Positions 1 through 8,851 of a DNA stretch of 64,000 nucleotides are shown here, in pieces. Under the pieces are notes generated by a model, which searched no databases, had not been told where the DNA came from, and worked only from the letters and a program-made list of their open reading frames with translations. The stretch comes from Shewanella psychrophila (GTDB taxonomy: Bacteria; Pseudomonadota; Gammaproteobacteria; Enterobacterales; Shewanellaceae): assembly GCF_002005305.1 (NCBI RefSeq), contig NZ_CP014782.1, positions 4,030,001 to 4,094,000 of the forward strand, written 5' to 3'. Position 1 is the first letter of the stretch; each line of letters starts with the position of its first letter. The position numbers were made by a program, and so were the translations under genes.

Positions 1-386
1 CCATCGAGTTTGGGCTCGCAGCAAAATGTCGGCGCAGTTGCGGTTTTGTCATGAATTCGATTATAGAAGGCTTCAAATTCTTCATCGTTAAAGACATTAT
101 CCAGACTGAGCATAGGTTTAAGATGTGCTATCTGATTAAACTTAGCCAGGGGCACACCACCCACTCTTTGGGTCGGTGAATCCGGAAAACAGTATTCAGG
201 ATGATCAGTTTCCAGCACTGCTAACTGTTTAAGCAGGCGATCATATTCAGCATCCGGAATACTGGGAGCATCATCCACATAATAACGATAATTATGGCCG
301 TTAAGGGTATCGGTAAGCTCGGCTATCTCTTGAGCGACAGCTTGAGTATTTAGTGGAGTATCATCTTGCATCTTGTCATTTTGCAT
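1..386 (-). CDS. ligA: NAD-dependent DNA ligase LigA, 5' part (cut by window edge)
   Basis: This is the N-terminal 128 residues of the NAD+-dependent DNA ligase that seals nicks in replication and repair. The translation carries the Ia-domain region (HNYRYYVDDAPSIPDAEYD) that contacts the NMN half of NAD+, followed by the start of the adenylation domain (MLSLDNVFND). It ends in EPKLDG, which contains the KxDG lysine that is adenylated in this family. The ATG chosen begins MQNDKMQDD; an in-frame Met four codons later is also possible. It lies just downstream of zipA on the same strand, the ligA/zipA neighbourhood typical of gammaproteobacteria. The rest of the gene lies beyond base 1. Confidence 0.95.
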   Translation of the reverse strand, partial: MQNDKMQDDTPLNTQAVAQEIAELTDTLNGHNYRYYVDDAPSIPDAEYDRLLKQLAVLETDHPEYCFPDSPTQRVGGVPLAKFNQIAHLKPMLSLDNVFNDEEFEAFYNRIHDKTATAPTFCCEPKLD

Positions 387-458
387 ATGTAGGTCCAGAT
401 AAGCATGAGAAAGGCCGCGTTCGCGGCCTTTCTAAAATCAATGAGTCTGCAGGTTTGT

Positions 459-1571
459 TTAGGGCAATTGAATTCGAATACGCTGCAGGTAGCTTTGTTT
501 AGTCGTCTCGCTCCAAGCATCACGACCGCCATCGAGCACTTGACCACCTAAGTCATCGGCGAGTTGATGGGCAGAATTAAGCATAATCGAGAAATTCATC
601 AGAGGGTCGCCATAACAAGGTAGCGTCATAAATAACACCACACCTTCTGTGCTGAACTGTTCCATTTCATCTGGGTTGAAAATACCAGGTTTCACCATGT
701 TCGCCAGTGAAAATAGCACCTTGCCTGTGCCCGCATTGTCTTCATGGCGATGGAAAATACTCATATCACCAAACTTAAAGTTAAGTGTTAGCAAGCTAGG
801 TAACAAGTCTGCACCATTTAGAGCATGACCTTCACCGGCAACAACATGCAACACCAACACATCTCTTGGCTCGGCTAACGTCTCAGTGTTTTGCTGGCTC
901 TTTGGTTCAACCTTAGCCTGAGGCTCTGGTTCAACCTTAGTTTGAGGCTTAGGTGCCACCTTTCTTCTAGGCTCAGTAACGGGCGTAGCATAAATAGGTG
1001 ATGCAGTTTCAACTTCAGTCTCTAACTGAGCACTACCGGTCTCAAACTTAGTACTTCCAGCCTCAAACTTAGTATCGGTCTCAAACAGAGAACTTTGAGC
1101 TGGCGCCGCTTCCTGCCCAAGCCCTAGCTCCATTTGATTAAGATCGTCAGATTCCTGAGTTTGACCAGATAATACTGGCTCTTGTCTCTGACGGCTCATC
1201 TTCTGTTTCGGCTGATCTGACAACGAAAAGTCACTCTCGCTCTCAATTGCCATCTCGACCTCAGTTTGGCCCAATGACTCAGTTGCAGTACTGAATTTGG
1301 GATCACTGTTTATCGAGTCAGAAACACTCGGATCTGTTAGAGCTTCGTCGTCTTCACTCTGTTCGCTTTTACGGATCCTGACTTCACCAATTCCATCGGC
1401 ATCGAAACCTTGAGAGTCCCTGCTTGCGGACTGATCTTTATAAAACCCGGACATGGGGTTGTCTTTTAATGATTTAGGTTGTTGTTTTCTAATGGACCAA
1501 AAACCATGCACAAGTACGGCGATAATAGCTATTGCGCCTAAAACGAATAATACAAGTTGCAAATTTTCCAT
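459..1571 (-). CDS. zipA: Cell division protein ZipA
   Basis: ZipA tethers FtsZ polymers to the inner membrane during division. The protein opens with one N-terminal membrane anchor (LQLVLFVLGAIAIIAVLVHG, residues about 4-23) and a short basic stretch. A long acidic, Gln/Glu/Pro/Ser-rich linker follows (about 30-240) with small internal repeats such as TKFEAGS/TKFETGS and KVEPEPQ/KVEPKSQ. It ends in the globular ZipA C-terminal FtsZ-binding domain (about 240-370, containing MSIFHRHED and GVVLFMTLP). The start is the ATG giving MENLQLVLF; a longer frame upstream would put a hydrophilic tail before the anchor and run back into smc. It sits 22 bp after smc and before ligA, so the three are probably co-transcribed. 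Confidence 0.95.
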   Translation of the reverse strand: MENLQLVLFVLGAIAIIAVLVHGFWSIRKQQPKSLKDNPMSGFYKDQSASRDSQGFDADGIGEVRIRKSEQSEDDEALTDPSVSDSINSDPKFSTATESLGQTEVEMAIESESDFSLSDQPKQKMSRQRQEPVLSGQTQESDDLNQMELGLGQEAAPAQSSLFETDTKFEAGSTKFETGSAQLETEVETASPIYATPVTEPRRKVAPKPQTKVEPEPQAKVEPKSQQNTETLAEPRDVLVLHVVAGEGHALNGADLLPSLLTLNFKFGDMSIFHRHEDNAGTGKVLFSLANMVKPGIFNPDEMEQFSTEGVVLFMTLPCYGDPLMNFSIMLNSAHQLADDLGGQVLDGGRDAWSETTKQSYLQRIRIQLP

Positions 1572-1593
1572 TGGGTACCCTGTCTTTCCTATG

Positions 1594-4500
1594 TTATCCA
1601 GCGTCGGCAAGTGCCACCGCTTCATCAATATCTACAGCAACTATGCGTGAAACTCCAGGTTCATGCATAGTAACTCCTATCAGTTGGTCAGCCAGTTCCA
1701 TGGTGATCTTGTTATGACTGATAAAAATAAATTGCACACTCTGAGACATCTCTTTCACTAATCGACAGAATCTATCGACATTGGCGTCATCCAGAGGGGC
1801 ATCAACTTCATCTAACATACAAAATGGTGCTGGATTTAGCCTAAAAATCGCAAACACCAATGATAATGCGGTTAACGCTTTTTCTCCACCAGAAAGAAGG
1901 TGGATCGTACTATTCTTTTTCCCTGGCGGCCTGGCCATAATCGTTACTCCGGTCTCGAGTAGATCATCATGGGTCAGAGCCAACTCGGCGCTGCCGCCGC
2001 CAAAGACTTTAGGAAACAACAAACCTAAGTCTTTATTGACCTTATCGAAGGTATCTTTAAAGCGACTCTTGGTTTCCTTATCTATCTTACGGATCGCCTC
2101 TTCCAGGCTGGTCAATGCCGAGGTTAAATCCGCATCTTGGCTATCTAAATAGTTCTTACGTTCACTTTGCTGCTCATATTCTTCGATAGCGGCCAAGTTA
2201 ATAGCACCTAGATGAATAATTCGCGCTCGGATCCTCTCTAACTCTCGTTGGCGAGCCTGAGAGGTCTTATTCAAGTCCAGCGAAGATTTAACTTGTTCGA
2301 GCTCAATATCTTGCTCTTTGAGCTGCATCAGCTGACTATCGGCCTGACCTTTCAAACCTTCGCGACGTAACTTTAACGTGCTGATTGACTGAGTCAAGTT
2401 TTCTGTCTTTCCAAGCTGTTGTTTTTTCGTTATTCCTGCGCTATCACTCGATTCTTGCAATTGAGTCTGCTGCCCACGAAGCGAAGCCAACTCGGTCTGC
2501 TTTATCTGCTGCTCCGCCAATGCCTGACTTAACTGTTCTTTTAAGCTGCTCAGTCGACCATCTTCGCTGGTTATATTTCGTTCAACAAGCTGATGTTCAA
2601 GCGCGGATTGAGCTAAGGCCAGCTCTTCGATACGAATTCGTTGCTGATTGATAGACTGCTCATTGAGTGCCTGCTTAGTGGTTAATGTCTGGCAAATTTG
2701 GCTCAGCTGGCGATCGTCTTGTTGCGCTAGCTTATATTTATCTTTACAGGCACCAACCAAATTGACTTGTTCATCGAGCACATGAACCAACTTAGTTTGC
2801 GCTTGCTCACCTAGAGATAGGCTAGATTTTGCATCATCCAAGCTAGCAAGAATATTCACCTCGTCATCTTGTTGCTTGTTAAGCAGGACTTTTAGGCGAG
2901 CAAGCTCAGAGGTAAGCTGTTCGTTACGACGGTTTCGATCTTGGTTTCGCTGTTTGTCCGCTTCTATCTGCACGCTCAAGCTAGCAATGGAAACATTGAG
3001 CTTTTGTAGCGTCTCAATACCCGATGACAGCTCTATTTTTAACGGCTTGATATTGGCGTCTAAGTCATGACCCTGACGATTGAGATCACTGAGTAAGGCC
3101 TCGCTATCATCAATGCTGAGCTCTAACGCTTCTTGCTCACGTTTAAGCTGAACCAGGGAACCTGAATCTGTGCCCTTCTTGATCACGAAGCCTCTACCTA
3201 ACAGATAGCCATCCGCGGTCACTATGCGTTCGTGGTCACTAATCTCGGCAACTTGCTCTATAGCTTGCTCCAGATTATCGGACCATTGAACCTGACTCAA
3301 CCAAGGTGAAAGGTTCGCATTACTGCTCACCCCATGCCACTCTCGATGTACTAGGCCTTCAAAACCAAGCTCATCATGCTCAACACCCGCAGGCATTTTC
3401 AATAAACCGTCGAATATCAGCTCTACCGCTTTCTCCCAACCAGGCTGAACATCAATAAGCTGCCACAAGGCTTTAACCCCCTCTTGACTCGCGTCATCGG
3501 GCAGTAACTTAGTGACTAAAGCCAATCGGCCCCGCTCTTCGGCAAGAGATTGACCCAGAGCTTCCTGTTTAGCCTTGAGGTTAACTTGGTTTTGTAGAAA
3601 ATTAGTCAGCTTCTCGTCGAGTTCATCATTGATCTCGCTTCGCTCCATGGCATCGATTTGCCATTGAGTCAGCCGGGAAAGGTTTTCTTGCCCAACCTCG
3701 GCCGCTTCTTGTTCCAGGAGCCCGACAGATTCTTGCTCAACCTTGGTAAGCTGAGCCCTTGTCTGCTCCAACATGACGCCCTGATGTGACAATTTCCCCC
3801 TTGAGACTTCATGAGCCAAACGATAGGAGGATACTTTTTCTTTGTGTTCAGATAGCTTAGCTCTTGATTCACTAGCCTTAAGCTCATGCTCGCTCAAATC
3901 GCTGGTGACACGAATCAAAGACGAATGAGTCAGTTCGAGTTGAGGCTGCTTGAGGGCCAAGTCATCCCTCAATGTCTGCTGAGTGATCTCATCGACAGAT
4001 AATTTGTCTTTATGTTGCTTGAGTTTATGGACGATACCCGCAATACGTTGTTCAACATGGGAGTCTTGCTGCTGACGATGCTTAAGATCTTGCTCCAGTT
4101 TCGCTATTTGAGTGCCCGAGAGATAAAAAGACTCAACCCGCTTTTGCTCTTCGCCATCGAGTTCCACCAGCTGCACGTTGAGCTGGGTTAACTCGAGTTC
4201 GGTGCGCTCTTTCTCGGCCTCGACTTCAGCTTTAGCTAACTCGAGACGGTTCACATCTAGTGTCAGCCTCTGGGTTTGATCGGTTAACTCTAAATAGCGA
4301 CTGACAAATAACTCTGAGTCTAACTGACGTTCTGATTGCTTCAGTTCACGGTATTGTTTCGCCGCCGTGGCTTGCTCAGCTAATTTATCCAGCTGGCGAC
4401 CCAGCTCAGTTCGAATATCACCGAGACGCTCTAAGTTCTCTCTGGTATGACGAATGCGATTTTCGGTTTCACGTCGGCGCTCTTTATAACGAGAGATCCC

Positions 4501-5004
4501 CGCCGCTTCTTCGATAAACACTCGCAGTTCTTGAGGCTTAGACTCGATTAACCTTGATATGGTCCCCTGCTCGATAATGGCATAGCTTCTCGGGCCAAGA
4601 CCCGTGCCCATAAAGAGATCGGTAATGTCTTTACGACGACACTTCTGCCCATTTAAAAAATAGCTGGAGTCCCCGTCACGGCTAACCTGACGTTTAACCG
4701 CAATTTCCTGATAACTGGAATATTCACCCGTTAATCTGCCATCTAAATTCTCAAAGTTCAGCTCGACACTGGCCACAGAAACGGGGCGGCGAGCCGTGGA
4801 GCCATTGAAGATAACATCGGCCATTGAGTCGCCACGTAGATGTTTAGCCGAGCTTTCGCCTAACACCCAACGTACGGCATCTATGATATTGGATTTACCA
4901 CAACCATTTGGGCCTATGATGGCACTTAAGGGATTGAGAAAGGGGATCTTAGTTGAATCGACAAACGACTTAAATCCAGCAAGTTTTATCTGTTTGAGTC
5001 TCAT
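1594..5004 (-). CDS. smc: Chromosome partition protein SMC
   Basis: SMC is the ATPase core of condensin-type complexes that organise and segregate the chromosome. The 1136-residue protein has Walker A GPNGCGKS (residues 31-38) at the N terminus, two long Glu/Gln/Leu-rich coiled coils, a central hinge region (about 500-620, with LLPDDASQEGVKALW and LGRGFVIKKGTDSG), and a C-terminal ATPase half with the signature LLSGGEKAL and Walker B FCMLDEVDAPLDD. Length and layout match bacterial SMC rather than MukB, as expected in Shewanella and Pseudomonas but not enteric bacteria. It is first in an apparent smc-zipA-ligA unit and diverges from cysZ. No scpA/scpB is present in the window. Confidence 0.96.
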   Translation of the reverse strand: MRLKQIKLAGFKSFVDSTKIPFLNPLSAIIGPNGCGKSNIIDAVRWVLGESSAKHLRGDSMADVIFNGSTARRPVSVASVELNFENLDGRLTGEYSSYQEIAVKRQVSRDGDSSYFLNGQKCRRKDITDLFMGTGLGPRSYAIIEQGTISRLIESKPQELRVFIEEAAGISRYKERRRETENRIRHTRENLERLGDIRTELGRQLDKLAEQATAAKQYRELKQSERQLDSELFVSRYLELTDQTQRLTLDVNRLELAKAEVEAEKERTELELTQLNVQLVELDGEEQKRVESFYLSGTQIAKLEQDLKHRQQQDSHVEQRIAGIVHKLKQHKDKLSVDEITQQTLRDDLALKQPQLELTHSSLIRVTSDLSEHELKASESRAKLSEHKEKVSSYRLAHEVSRGKLSHQGVMLEQTRAQLTKVEQESVGLLEQEAAEVGQENLSRLTQWQIDAMERSEINDELDEKLTNFLQNQVNLKAKQEALGQSLAEERGRLALVTKLLPDDASQEGVKALWQLIDVQPGWEKAVELIFDGLLKMPAGVEHDELGFEGLVHREWHGVSSNANLSPWLSQVQWSDNLEQAIEQVAEISDHERIVTADGYLLGRGFVIKKGTDSGSLVQLKREQEALELSIDDSEALLSDLNRQGHDLDANIKPLKIELSSGIETLQKLNVSIASLSVQIEADKQRNQDRNRRNEQLTSELARLKVLLNKQQDDEVNILASLDDAKSSLSLGEQAQTKLVHVLDEQVNLVGACKDKYKLAQQDDRQLSQICQTLTTKQALNEQSINQQRIRIEELALAQSALEHQLVERNITSEDGRLSSLKEQLSQALAEQQIKQTELASLRGQQTQLQESSDSAGITKKQQLGKTENLTQSISTLKLRREGLKGQADSQLMQLKEQDIELEQVKSSLDLNKTSQARQRELERIRARIIHLGAINLAAIEEYEQQSERKNYLDSQDADLTSALTSLEEAIRKIDKETKSRFKDTFDKVNKDLGLLFPKVFGGGSAELALTHDDLLETGVTIMARPPGKKNSTIHLLSGGEKALTALSLVFAIFRLNPAPFCMLDEVDAPLDDANVDRFCRLVKEMSQSVQFIFISHNKITMELADQLIGVTMHEPGVSRIVAVDIDEAVALADAG

Positions 5005-5216
5005 GATGCCAGTTAGGTCGTTTCCGGTAAGAATAAACTAAATTTAATTTTACCGAACAGAGCTTGTTTAGAGTTGATTTTCTGGGGCTACTTTACCAAA
5101 ACGGACAGGTTTTTGTAACGTTTTTATTGGGACAAGCGCCATTTACTGCTTGTCTTCACTCTGTCGGTGGAACACAATCTCGTTAAGTTTACATGGAACG
5201 GCTATCGAATCTATTT

Positions 5217-5993
5217 ATGAATCCCAAAACAAACCAAGCAACAACGAAGAGTGGAGTGAACTACTTCCTCGATGGATTTAGTCTAATAAAGACTAAAGGG
5301 CTGAGACGCTTTGTGTTTATTCCCTTGATGATTAACTTAGTCATTTTTGCCAGTGTCATCTATTTTGCCATAGGTCAGTTAGAAAGCGCCTTCGCATGGG
5401 TATCGGGACAACTACCTGAGTACCTTAGTTGGCTCAACTTTATCCTCTGGCCTCTGGCCGTGATCACCTTACTGGTGGTGCTGTCTTTTCTGTTCAGCTC
5501 CGTAATGAACTGGATTGCTGCGCCTTTTAATGGCTTGCTCGCCGAAAAGGTCGAACAACACCTCACAGGCAAAGATCTCAATACTGGTACAACCGTAGAC
5601 TTGATTAAAGACCTGCCTCGGATCTTGGGACGAGAATGGATAAAACTTAAATACTACCTGCCCAGAGCCATCATCTGCCTGATCTTGTTTTGGATACCCT
5701 TTGTCGGCCAAACCTTTGCCCCCATCATCTGGTTCCTTTTCAGTGCCTGGATGATGGCGATACAGTATTGTGATTATCCCTTCGATAATCACAAGGTCCC
5801 CTTTCCCGACATGAAATTTGCCCTCAATCAGACCAAGGGAACAAGTTTTAGCTTCGGCGCAGCCGTGACCCTCTTTTCAATGATCCCCATCGTTAACTTT
5901 ATTGTGATGCCAGTGGCTATCTGTGGCGCAACAGCCATGTGGGTAGATAAGTACCGTGAAGCCTATAAACACCCAGAAATTGCGCCTGAGTAA
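5217..5993 (+). CDS. cysZ: Sulfate transporter CysZ
   Basis: CysZ is an inner-membrane sulfate transport protein feeding cysteine synthesis. The sequence follows the CysZ pattern: a short N terminus leading to SGVNYFLDGFSLI, a first hydrophobic segment (FVFIPLMINLVIFASVIYF), a hairpin region with LSWLNFILWPLAVITLLVVL, the hallmark NWIAAPFNGLLAEKVE, and two further hydrophobic stretches toward the C terminus. The ATG giving MNPKTNQ fits the family's short N terminus; an ATG eight codons upstream (MERLSNLF) is possible, and neither has a strong Shine-Dalgarno sequence. In enteric bacteria cysZ is followed by cysK; here cysK is about 26 kb away on the same strand. Confidence 0.9.
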   Translation: MNPKTNQATTKSGVNYFLDGFSLIKTKGLRRFVFIPLMINLVIFASVIYFAIGQLESAFAWVSGQLPEYLSWLNFILWPLAVITLLVVLSFLFSSVMNWIAAPFNGLLAEKVEQHLTGKDLNTGTTVDLIKDLPRILGREWIKLKYYLPRAIICLILFWIPFVGQTFAPIIWFLFSAWMMAIQYCDYPFDNHKVPFPDMKFALNQTKGTSFSFGAAVTLFSMIPIVNFIVMPVAICGATAMWVDKYREAYKHPEIAPE

Positions 5994-5999
5994 CGTCTC

Positions 6000-6474
6000 C
6001 GGTTAACGTTTTTATTAGATTGGCTTCATTTAACTGTTTTGTACTTGGTTAGTTTGCTCAGCACCAAAGCTTCATTGGTGTTTATTGCTTGCATCAGGTG
6101 CTGTAAATGGATTTACGAATGTCATTATCACATGGACGTGAATGAACGGTCTTAAGTGAAAACGCTTCTGCGACACGGTGAATTTGGCATAGCCAAGTCC
6201 ATATTAAAGGCAAGGATATCATTCAAGCACGGGCTTTGCCGTGACATCCATGTCACGGAAGATCACTGCCGCGTTTACACCAGCTATGGCTTCGAAAAAG
6301 GTGCTTCTTCGATTTGAATTTATTGAAAACCACTCACTTTTGGACAGAAATGATTTAAGTCTACAAGTGTACGTAAATAGAAAAACTGTTAAATACCGCC
6401 CTTTTAGGAGATATTAACTGGCTACTTTCTGGTACATCTTGATTAAGGGGATGCTTTTCTCCTTAAGACTTTCT
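6000..6474. other. Non-coding stretch after cysZ
   Basis: No open frame with recognisable protein similarity was found here. The only structured element seen is a 9-bp perfect inverted repeat near the middle, listed separately. The bases around it read like a decayed dispersed repeat rather than a gene. No clear terminator follows cysZ. Confidence 0.4.
6239..6258. repeat. Perfect short palindrome CCGTGACAT-CC-ATGTCACGG
   Basis: Two 9-base arms are separated by 2 bases. A related tract, GACAAGGATGTCACGACC, occurs in the non-coding stretch near 18,619-18,636, which suggests a dispersed Shewanella repeat. No adjacent gene is obviously controlled by it. Confidence 0.4.
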
Positions 6475-7105
6475 TTAGTCGGTTGCAGTAGGGTCAACAC
6501 ACTGGTAAATCTCACCAACAGATGACGATTCTAATAATTTATGCGTTAATCTTGCAACTTCAGCTCGTGTTATCACGCCATGAACTTCCACTTCTTGTGA
6601 CAGTTCTCCGTTATTTGTCATTGCGCCATCTAATAAACCGCCGGGACGTAAAATAGTAAAATTTAAGCTACTGCTTTTGAGCCACGCCTCAGCGAGTGAT
6701 TTTTCCCTTACAGCACTACCAAAACCTTGTTTTGCACGCTCAGATAAGTATTTCCATGAGTCGCCACAACCCAGTGATGTAACTAAGAGAAAGCGAGAGT
6801 GGGAATACTTTTCTAATGCATTAATAAGATTACGGTGCCCAATATAATCAACAGGGATGTCAGCGCGAAAGCTTCCCATAGTAGAAATGTTTATCACATC
6901 TCTAGGTAGCTGACTGACAGCATTTGTCAACTTGATTGCTGTTTGTTGCATCACATGAAATAGCCGTCAACTGGTATTCTGCGATCTTAGTATTCTTATC
7001 AGGGTTTCTTGCAATAGCGATTACGTTAACACCTTTTTGATGATAGTAATCAACCATTGCAGCACCAAGCCCACTAGCTGCTCCCCATATAGCGATATTT
7101 TTCAT
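6475..7105 (-). pseudogene. Rossmann-fold NAD(P)-binding oxidoreductase (SDR/NmrA-like), broken by a one-base frameshift
   Basis: Two overlapping frames together make one short NAD(P)-binding protein. The N-terminal frame begins MKNIAIWGAASGLGAAMVDY, a Rossmann glycine loop (GAASGLG), and continues to SCDATNSNQVDK before going out of frame and stopping. The second frame supplies VSQLPRDVINISTMGSF, then LLVTSLGCGD, FTILRPGGLLDG and a C terminus ending CVDPTATD. Removing one T from the coding strand, at about plus-strand position 6922, joins them into a continuous DKAVSQLPRDVINIS. Family members of this type act on unknown substrates. Either the gene is a recent pseudogene or there is a sequencing error; no other disruption was seen. 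Confidence 0.75.
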
Positions 7106-7459
7106 AATATTAATCCATGCCGTTAGAGATGATAATAGTTAGTAGTAATGTATGTGGTTTTACATCCTCATATTACGCGATTGCTGTTGCAAAATATAAC
7201 GTTCTGACTTATCCCCCCCTAAACACCTTCGCTGCACATTTTATATTTAGCTGCCGCTATATCACGCTCATCGGAAAAACTCGCCCCAACTTGAATCGGC
7301 AATATGTCTAATCAAGGATAATCATTTAGTTACACATCCAACATAAGCAACTTTCATTCAGTATCACCAAAAATAAGATCTTTTAATTGCTATAACAGCA
7401 TTTTAGCAAACGAATCATTGCCATTTAACATGGCTAAATTGAGCCTATTTTCATAATGA
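7106..7459. other. Non-coding stretch between the frameshifted oxidoreductase and the HutZ-like gene
   Basis: AT-rich sequence with no supported gene. A 64-codon frame on the plus strand has no recognisable motif and no good ribosome-binding site. No clear promoter or hairpin was identified. Confidence 0.4.
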
Positions 7460-7987
7460 TTAAACCTTCGATAAACTATTTTTTAAAATTTTTGCCATTG
7501 TATTACCAGACTTTGGTTTATGGGGTTCTTTTAAATGTATTACATCGACTGAATCAGAAGTAAATTCAAAAGCCCTACCAAAACCTCTAAAATACAATCC
7601 GCCAATAGGTTTTAATGCAAAAACTTTAAAATCTGTAACATCCATAAGCCCAGAGGCAAATGTACCAAGATGCTTTTCAAATAACCACCTTAATCCATCC
7701 TCCTTCTCTAACACTTTGGGTTTACAGAGTATTGTTACTCTTTTACGAGAAAATAGATTTTGCTTTACAGTGCACTCACCAACGACAATGACAGAGAGAT
7801 CACTCCCTGACTCATAATATTTTGTTTGCTTGGCAATCTTAGTCGACAATATATAAAAATGTCCCTCATGGTAAAAAGTTGGATGAGTACAAATAAACGG
7901 TTGATGTGTTTCATGATCGAATATGGACGAGGTAATCTCTGCCGCACTTTTCATTAAACCTTCTATGTCACTTTTTATATCACTCAT
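7460..7987 (-). CDS. HutZ/HugZ-like pyridoxamine-5'-phosphate-oxidase-fold protein
   Basis: A 175-residue protein resembling the split-barrel heme-utilisation proteins HutZ/HugZ. The matching blocks are QPFICTHPTFYHEGHFYILST, a strand pair near ESGSDLSVIVVGE, the basic FSRKRVTILCKP, then WLFEKHLGTFASGLMDVTDFKVFALKPIGGLYFRGFGRAF and a C-terminal VIHLKEPHK. HutZ-family proteins bind heme and help release its iron in the cytoplasm; some relatives are flavin enzymes, so activity cannot be fixed from sequence. The start is an ATG preceded by a near-perfect AAGGAGG five bases away; an upstream in-frame GTG overlaps that site and is unlikely. No heme transport genes are adjacent, so this is an orphan. 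Confidence 0.65.
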   Translation of the reverse strand: MSDIKSDIEGLMKSAAEITSSIFDHETHQPFICTHPTFYHEGHFYILSTKIAKQTKYYESGSDLSVIVVGECTVKQNLFSRKRVTILCKPKVLEKEDGLRWLFEKHLGTFASGLMDVTDFKVFALKPIGGLYFRGFGRAFEFTSDSVDVIHLKEPHKPKSGNTMAKILKNSLSKV

Positions 7988-8328
7988 TACCACCTCCTTT
8001 TTATTTACTTAAAGTATGGTTTTATCAGCTTTATTTAAATTTAAAAGTGACACTAATCACACTCTAATATACACGTTCGGAATATTATATTTATTGTATA
8101 CAAATATATTATCAAGCAGCGGGGCCAATTATTAACAATTGATGTACGTTAATGCATTAAGTAGGCTTTAAATACGTGATCATTAAGAATCCAAAACATG
8201 ACCTTGCCACCTCACCTGTAAGCAATACAGCTACAAAACTAAACAGCGTGTCGGAATCACTAAAAATTGCTTCCCACTTCAAGTCATTGGTTTAGCCCCT
8301 TAATAATAGAGTCGATATTGATGAATAT
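7988..8328. other. AT-rich non-coding stretch upstream of the HutZ-like gene
   Basis: No gene supported. It contains the presumed promoter of the leftward HutZ-like gene and the region just downstream of the leftward small-RNA candidates. No operator could be defined. Confidence 0.4.
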
Positions 8329-8371
8329 AAAAAAAGAAAACCCGCTAATTGATGGGGGAAATTAGCGGGTT
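8329..8371 (-). terminator. Intrinsic terminator of small RNA candidate A
   Basis: A perfect 12-bp stem (AACCCGCTAATT / AATTAGCGGGTT) with a 9-base loop, followed on the minus strand by TTCTTTTTTTAT. There is no T-run on the plus-strand side, so the direction is leftward. Confidence 0.85.
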
Positions 8372-8463
8372 GGAGTCACTGAAAAACTAAATAGAAATCT
8401 AACTTTCCATACTAGAATGAATGATTGACTGATGACGAACAACTCCCCTAAAAGTCAGTTGAC
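8329..8463 (-). ncRNA. Candidate small RNA A (downstream member of a tandem pair)
   Basis: Read on the minus strand, this segment begins with GTCAACTGAC, continues through AGGGGAGTTGTTC and TTCATTCTAGT, and ends in a strong intrinsic terminator. A second unit 195 bp upstream has the same 5' block and the same ATTCATTCTAG-type box but a different middle and its own terminator. Shared 5' and core elements, divergent spacers and private terminators are the usual look of duplicated small RNAs. No start codon with a ribosome site opens a conserved frame across both units. The exact 5' end is a guess based on where similarity begins, and no Rfam family was recognised. Confidence 0.55.
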
Positions 8464-8502
8464 GAAAATGAAATCTAGATAGTTAGTCGGTAAGAAATTA
8501 AG

Positions 8503-8658
8503 GCAAAAAAAACCGCTAAGTAGGGTCAGCAACTTAGCGGTCAAAAGATAGCAATATTTGTAAATGAGTAACGTAAAAAAGCAAGGGGAATGCCTTTCCT
8601 TCCCCACTAGAATGAAGGATAGAGTAATACTGAGCAACTCTCCCAATGGTCAGTTGAC
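8503..8658 (-). ncRNA. Candidate small RNA B (upstream member of a tandem pair)
   Basis: Minus-strand unit starting at the same GTCAACTGAC block as candidate A, followed by GGGAGAGTTGCTC and CCTTCATTCTAGTGGGGAA. It then has an internal hairpin (GGGGAA...TTCCCC) absent from A, and closes with a terminator. A TATAAC hexamer lies about 20 bases before the conserved 5' block and could be a -10 element; no convincing -35 was found. A 63-codon frame overlaps both units on this strand, but it runs through terminator B and has no family motif. The function is unknown, and expression should be read as unproven. Confidence 0.55.
8504..8541 (-). terminator. Intrinsic terminator of small RNA candidate B
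   Basis: A 10-bp perfect stem (ACCGCTAAGT / ACTTAGCGGT) with a 10-base loop, followed on the minus strand by an uninterrupted run of eight T. The stem shares its CCGCTAA core with terminator A. Confidence 0.85.
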
Positions 8659-8776
8659 ATAGAGACGAAATCACCTGTTATAATCACGGTCAACCCGACG
8701 TAATATTTGCAGCTAGTTACTTGATATAAATCATATTTATCAATATAAAGGCAAAGTATTCAAGTGTTATTCTGGG

Positions 8777-8789
8777 ACAGTTAAACTGT
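8777..8789. promoter_or_regulatory. Possible operator palindrome ACAGTT-A-AACTGT
   Basis: A perfect 6-bp inverted repeat with one central base, about 63 bp before the TTG start of the next rightward gene and upstream of the leftward small RNAs. Its placement suits a regulator site, but the regulator is unknown and a chance match is possible. Confidence 0.3.
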
Positions 8790-8851
8790 GACATGGTCCA
8801 TTGAAAGGATAAAGTCCAGTCTAGTTTTTAATCTAACTATTAGGTGTTTTT

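Noticed and set aside
7117..7311. 64-codon rightward frame
   Set aside because: No motif, no ribosome-binding site and unusual composition; likely chance.
8455..8646. 63-codon leftward frame over the small-RNA candidates
   Set aside because: It has no family motif or ribosome site, reads through terminator B, and is not shared by both units, so a non-coding RNA pair explains the sequence better.
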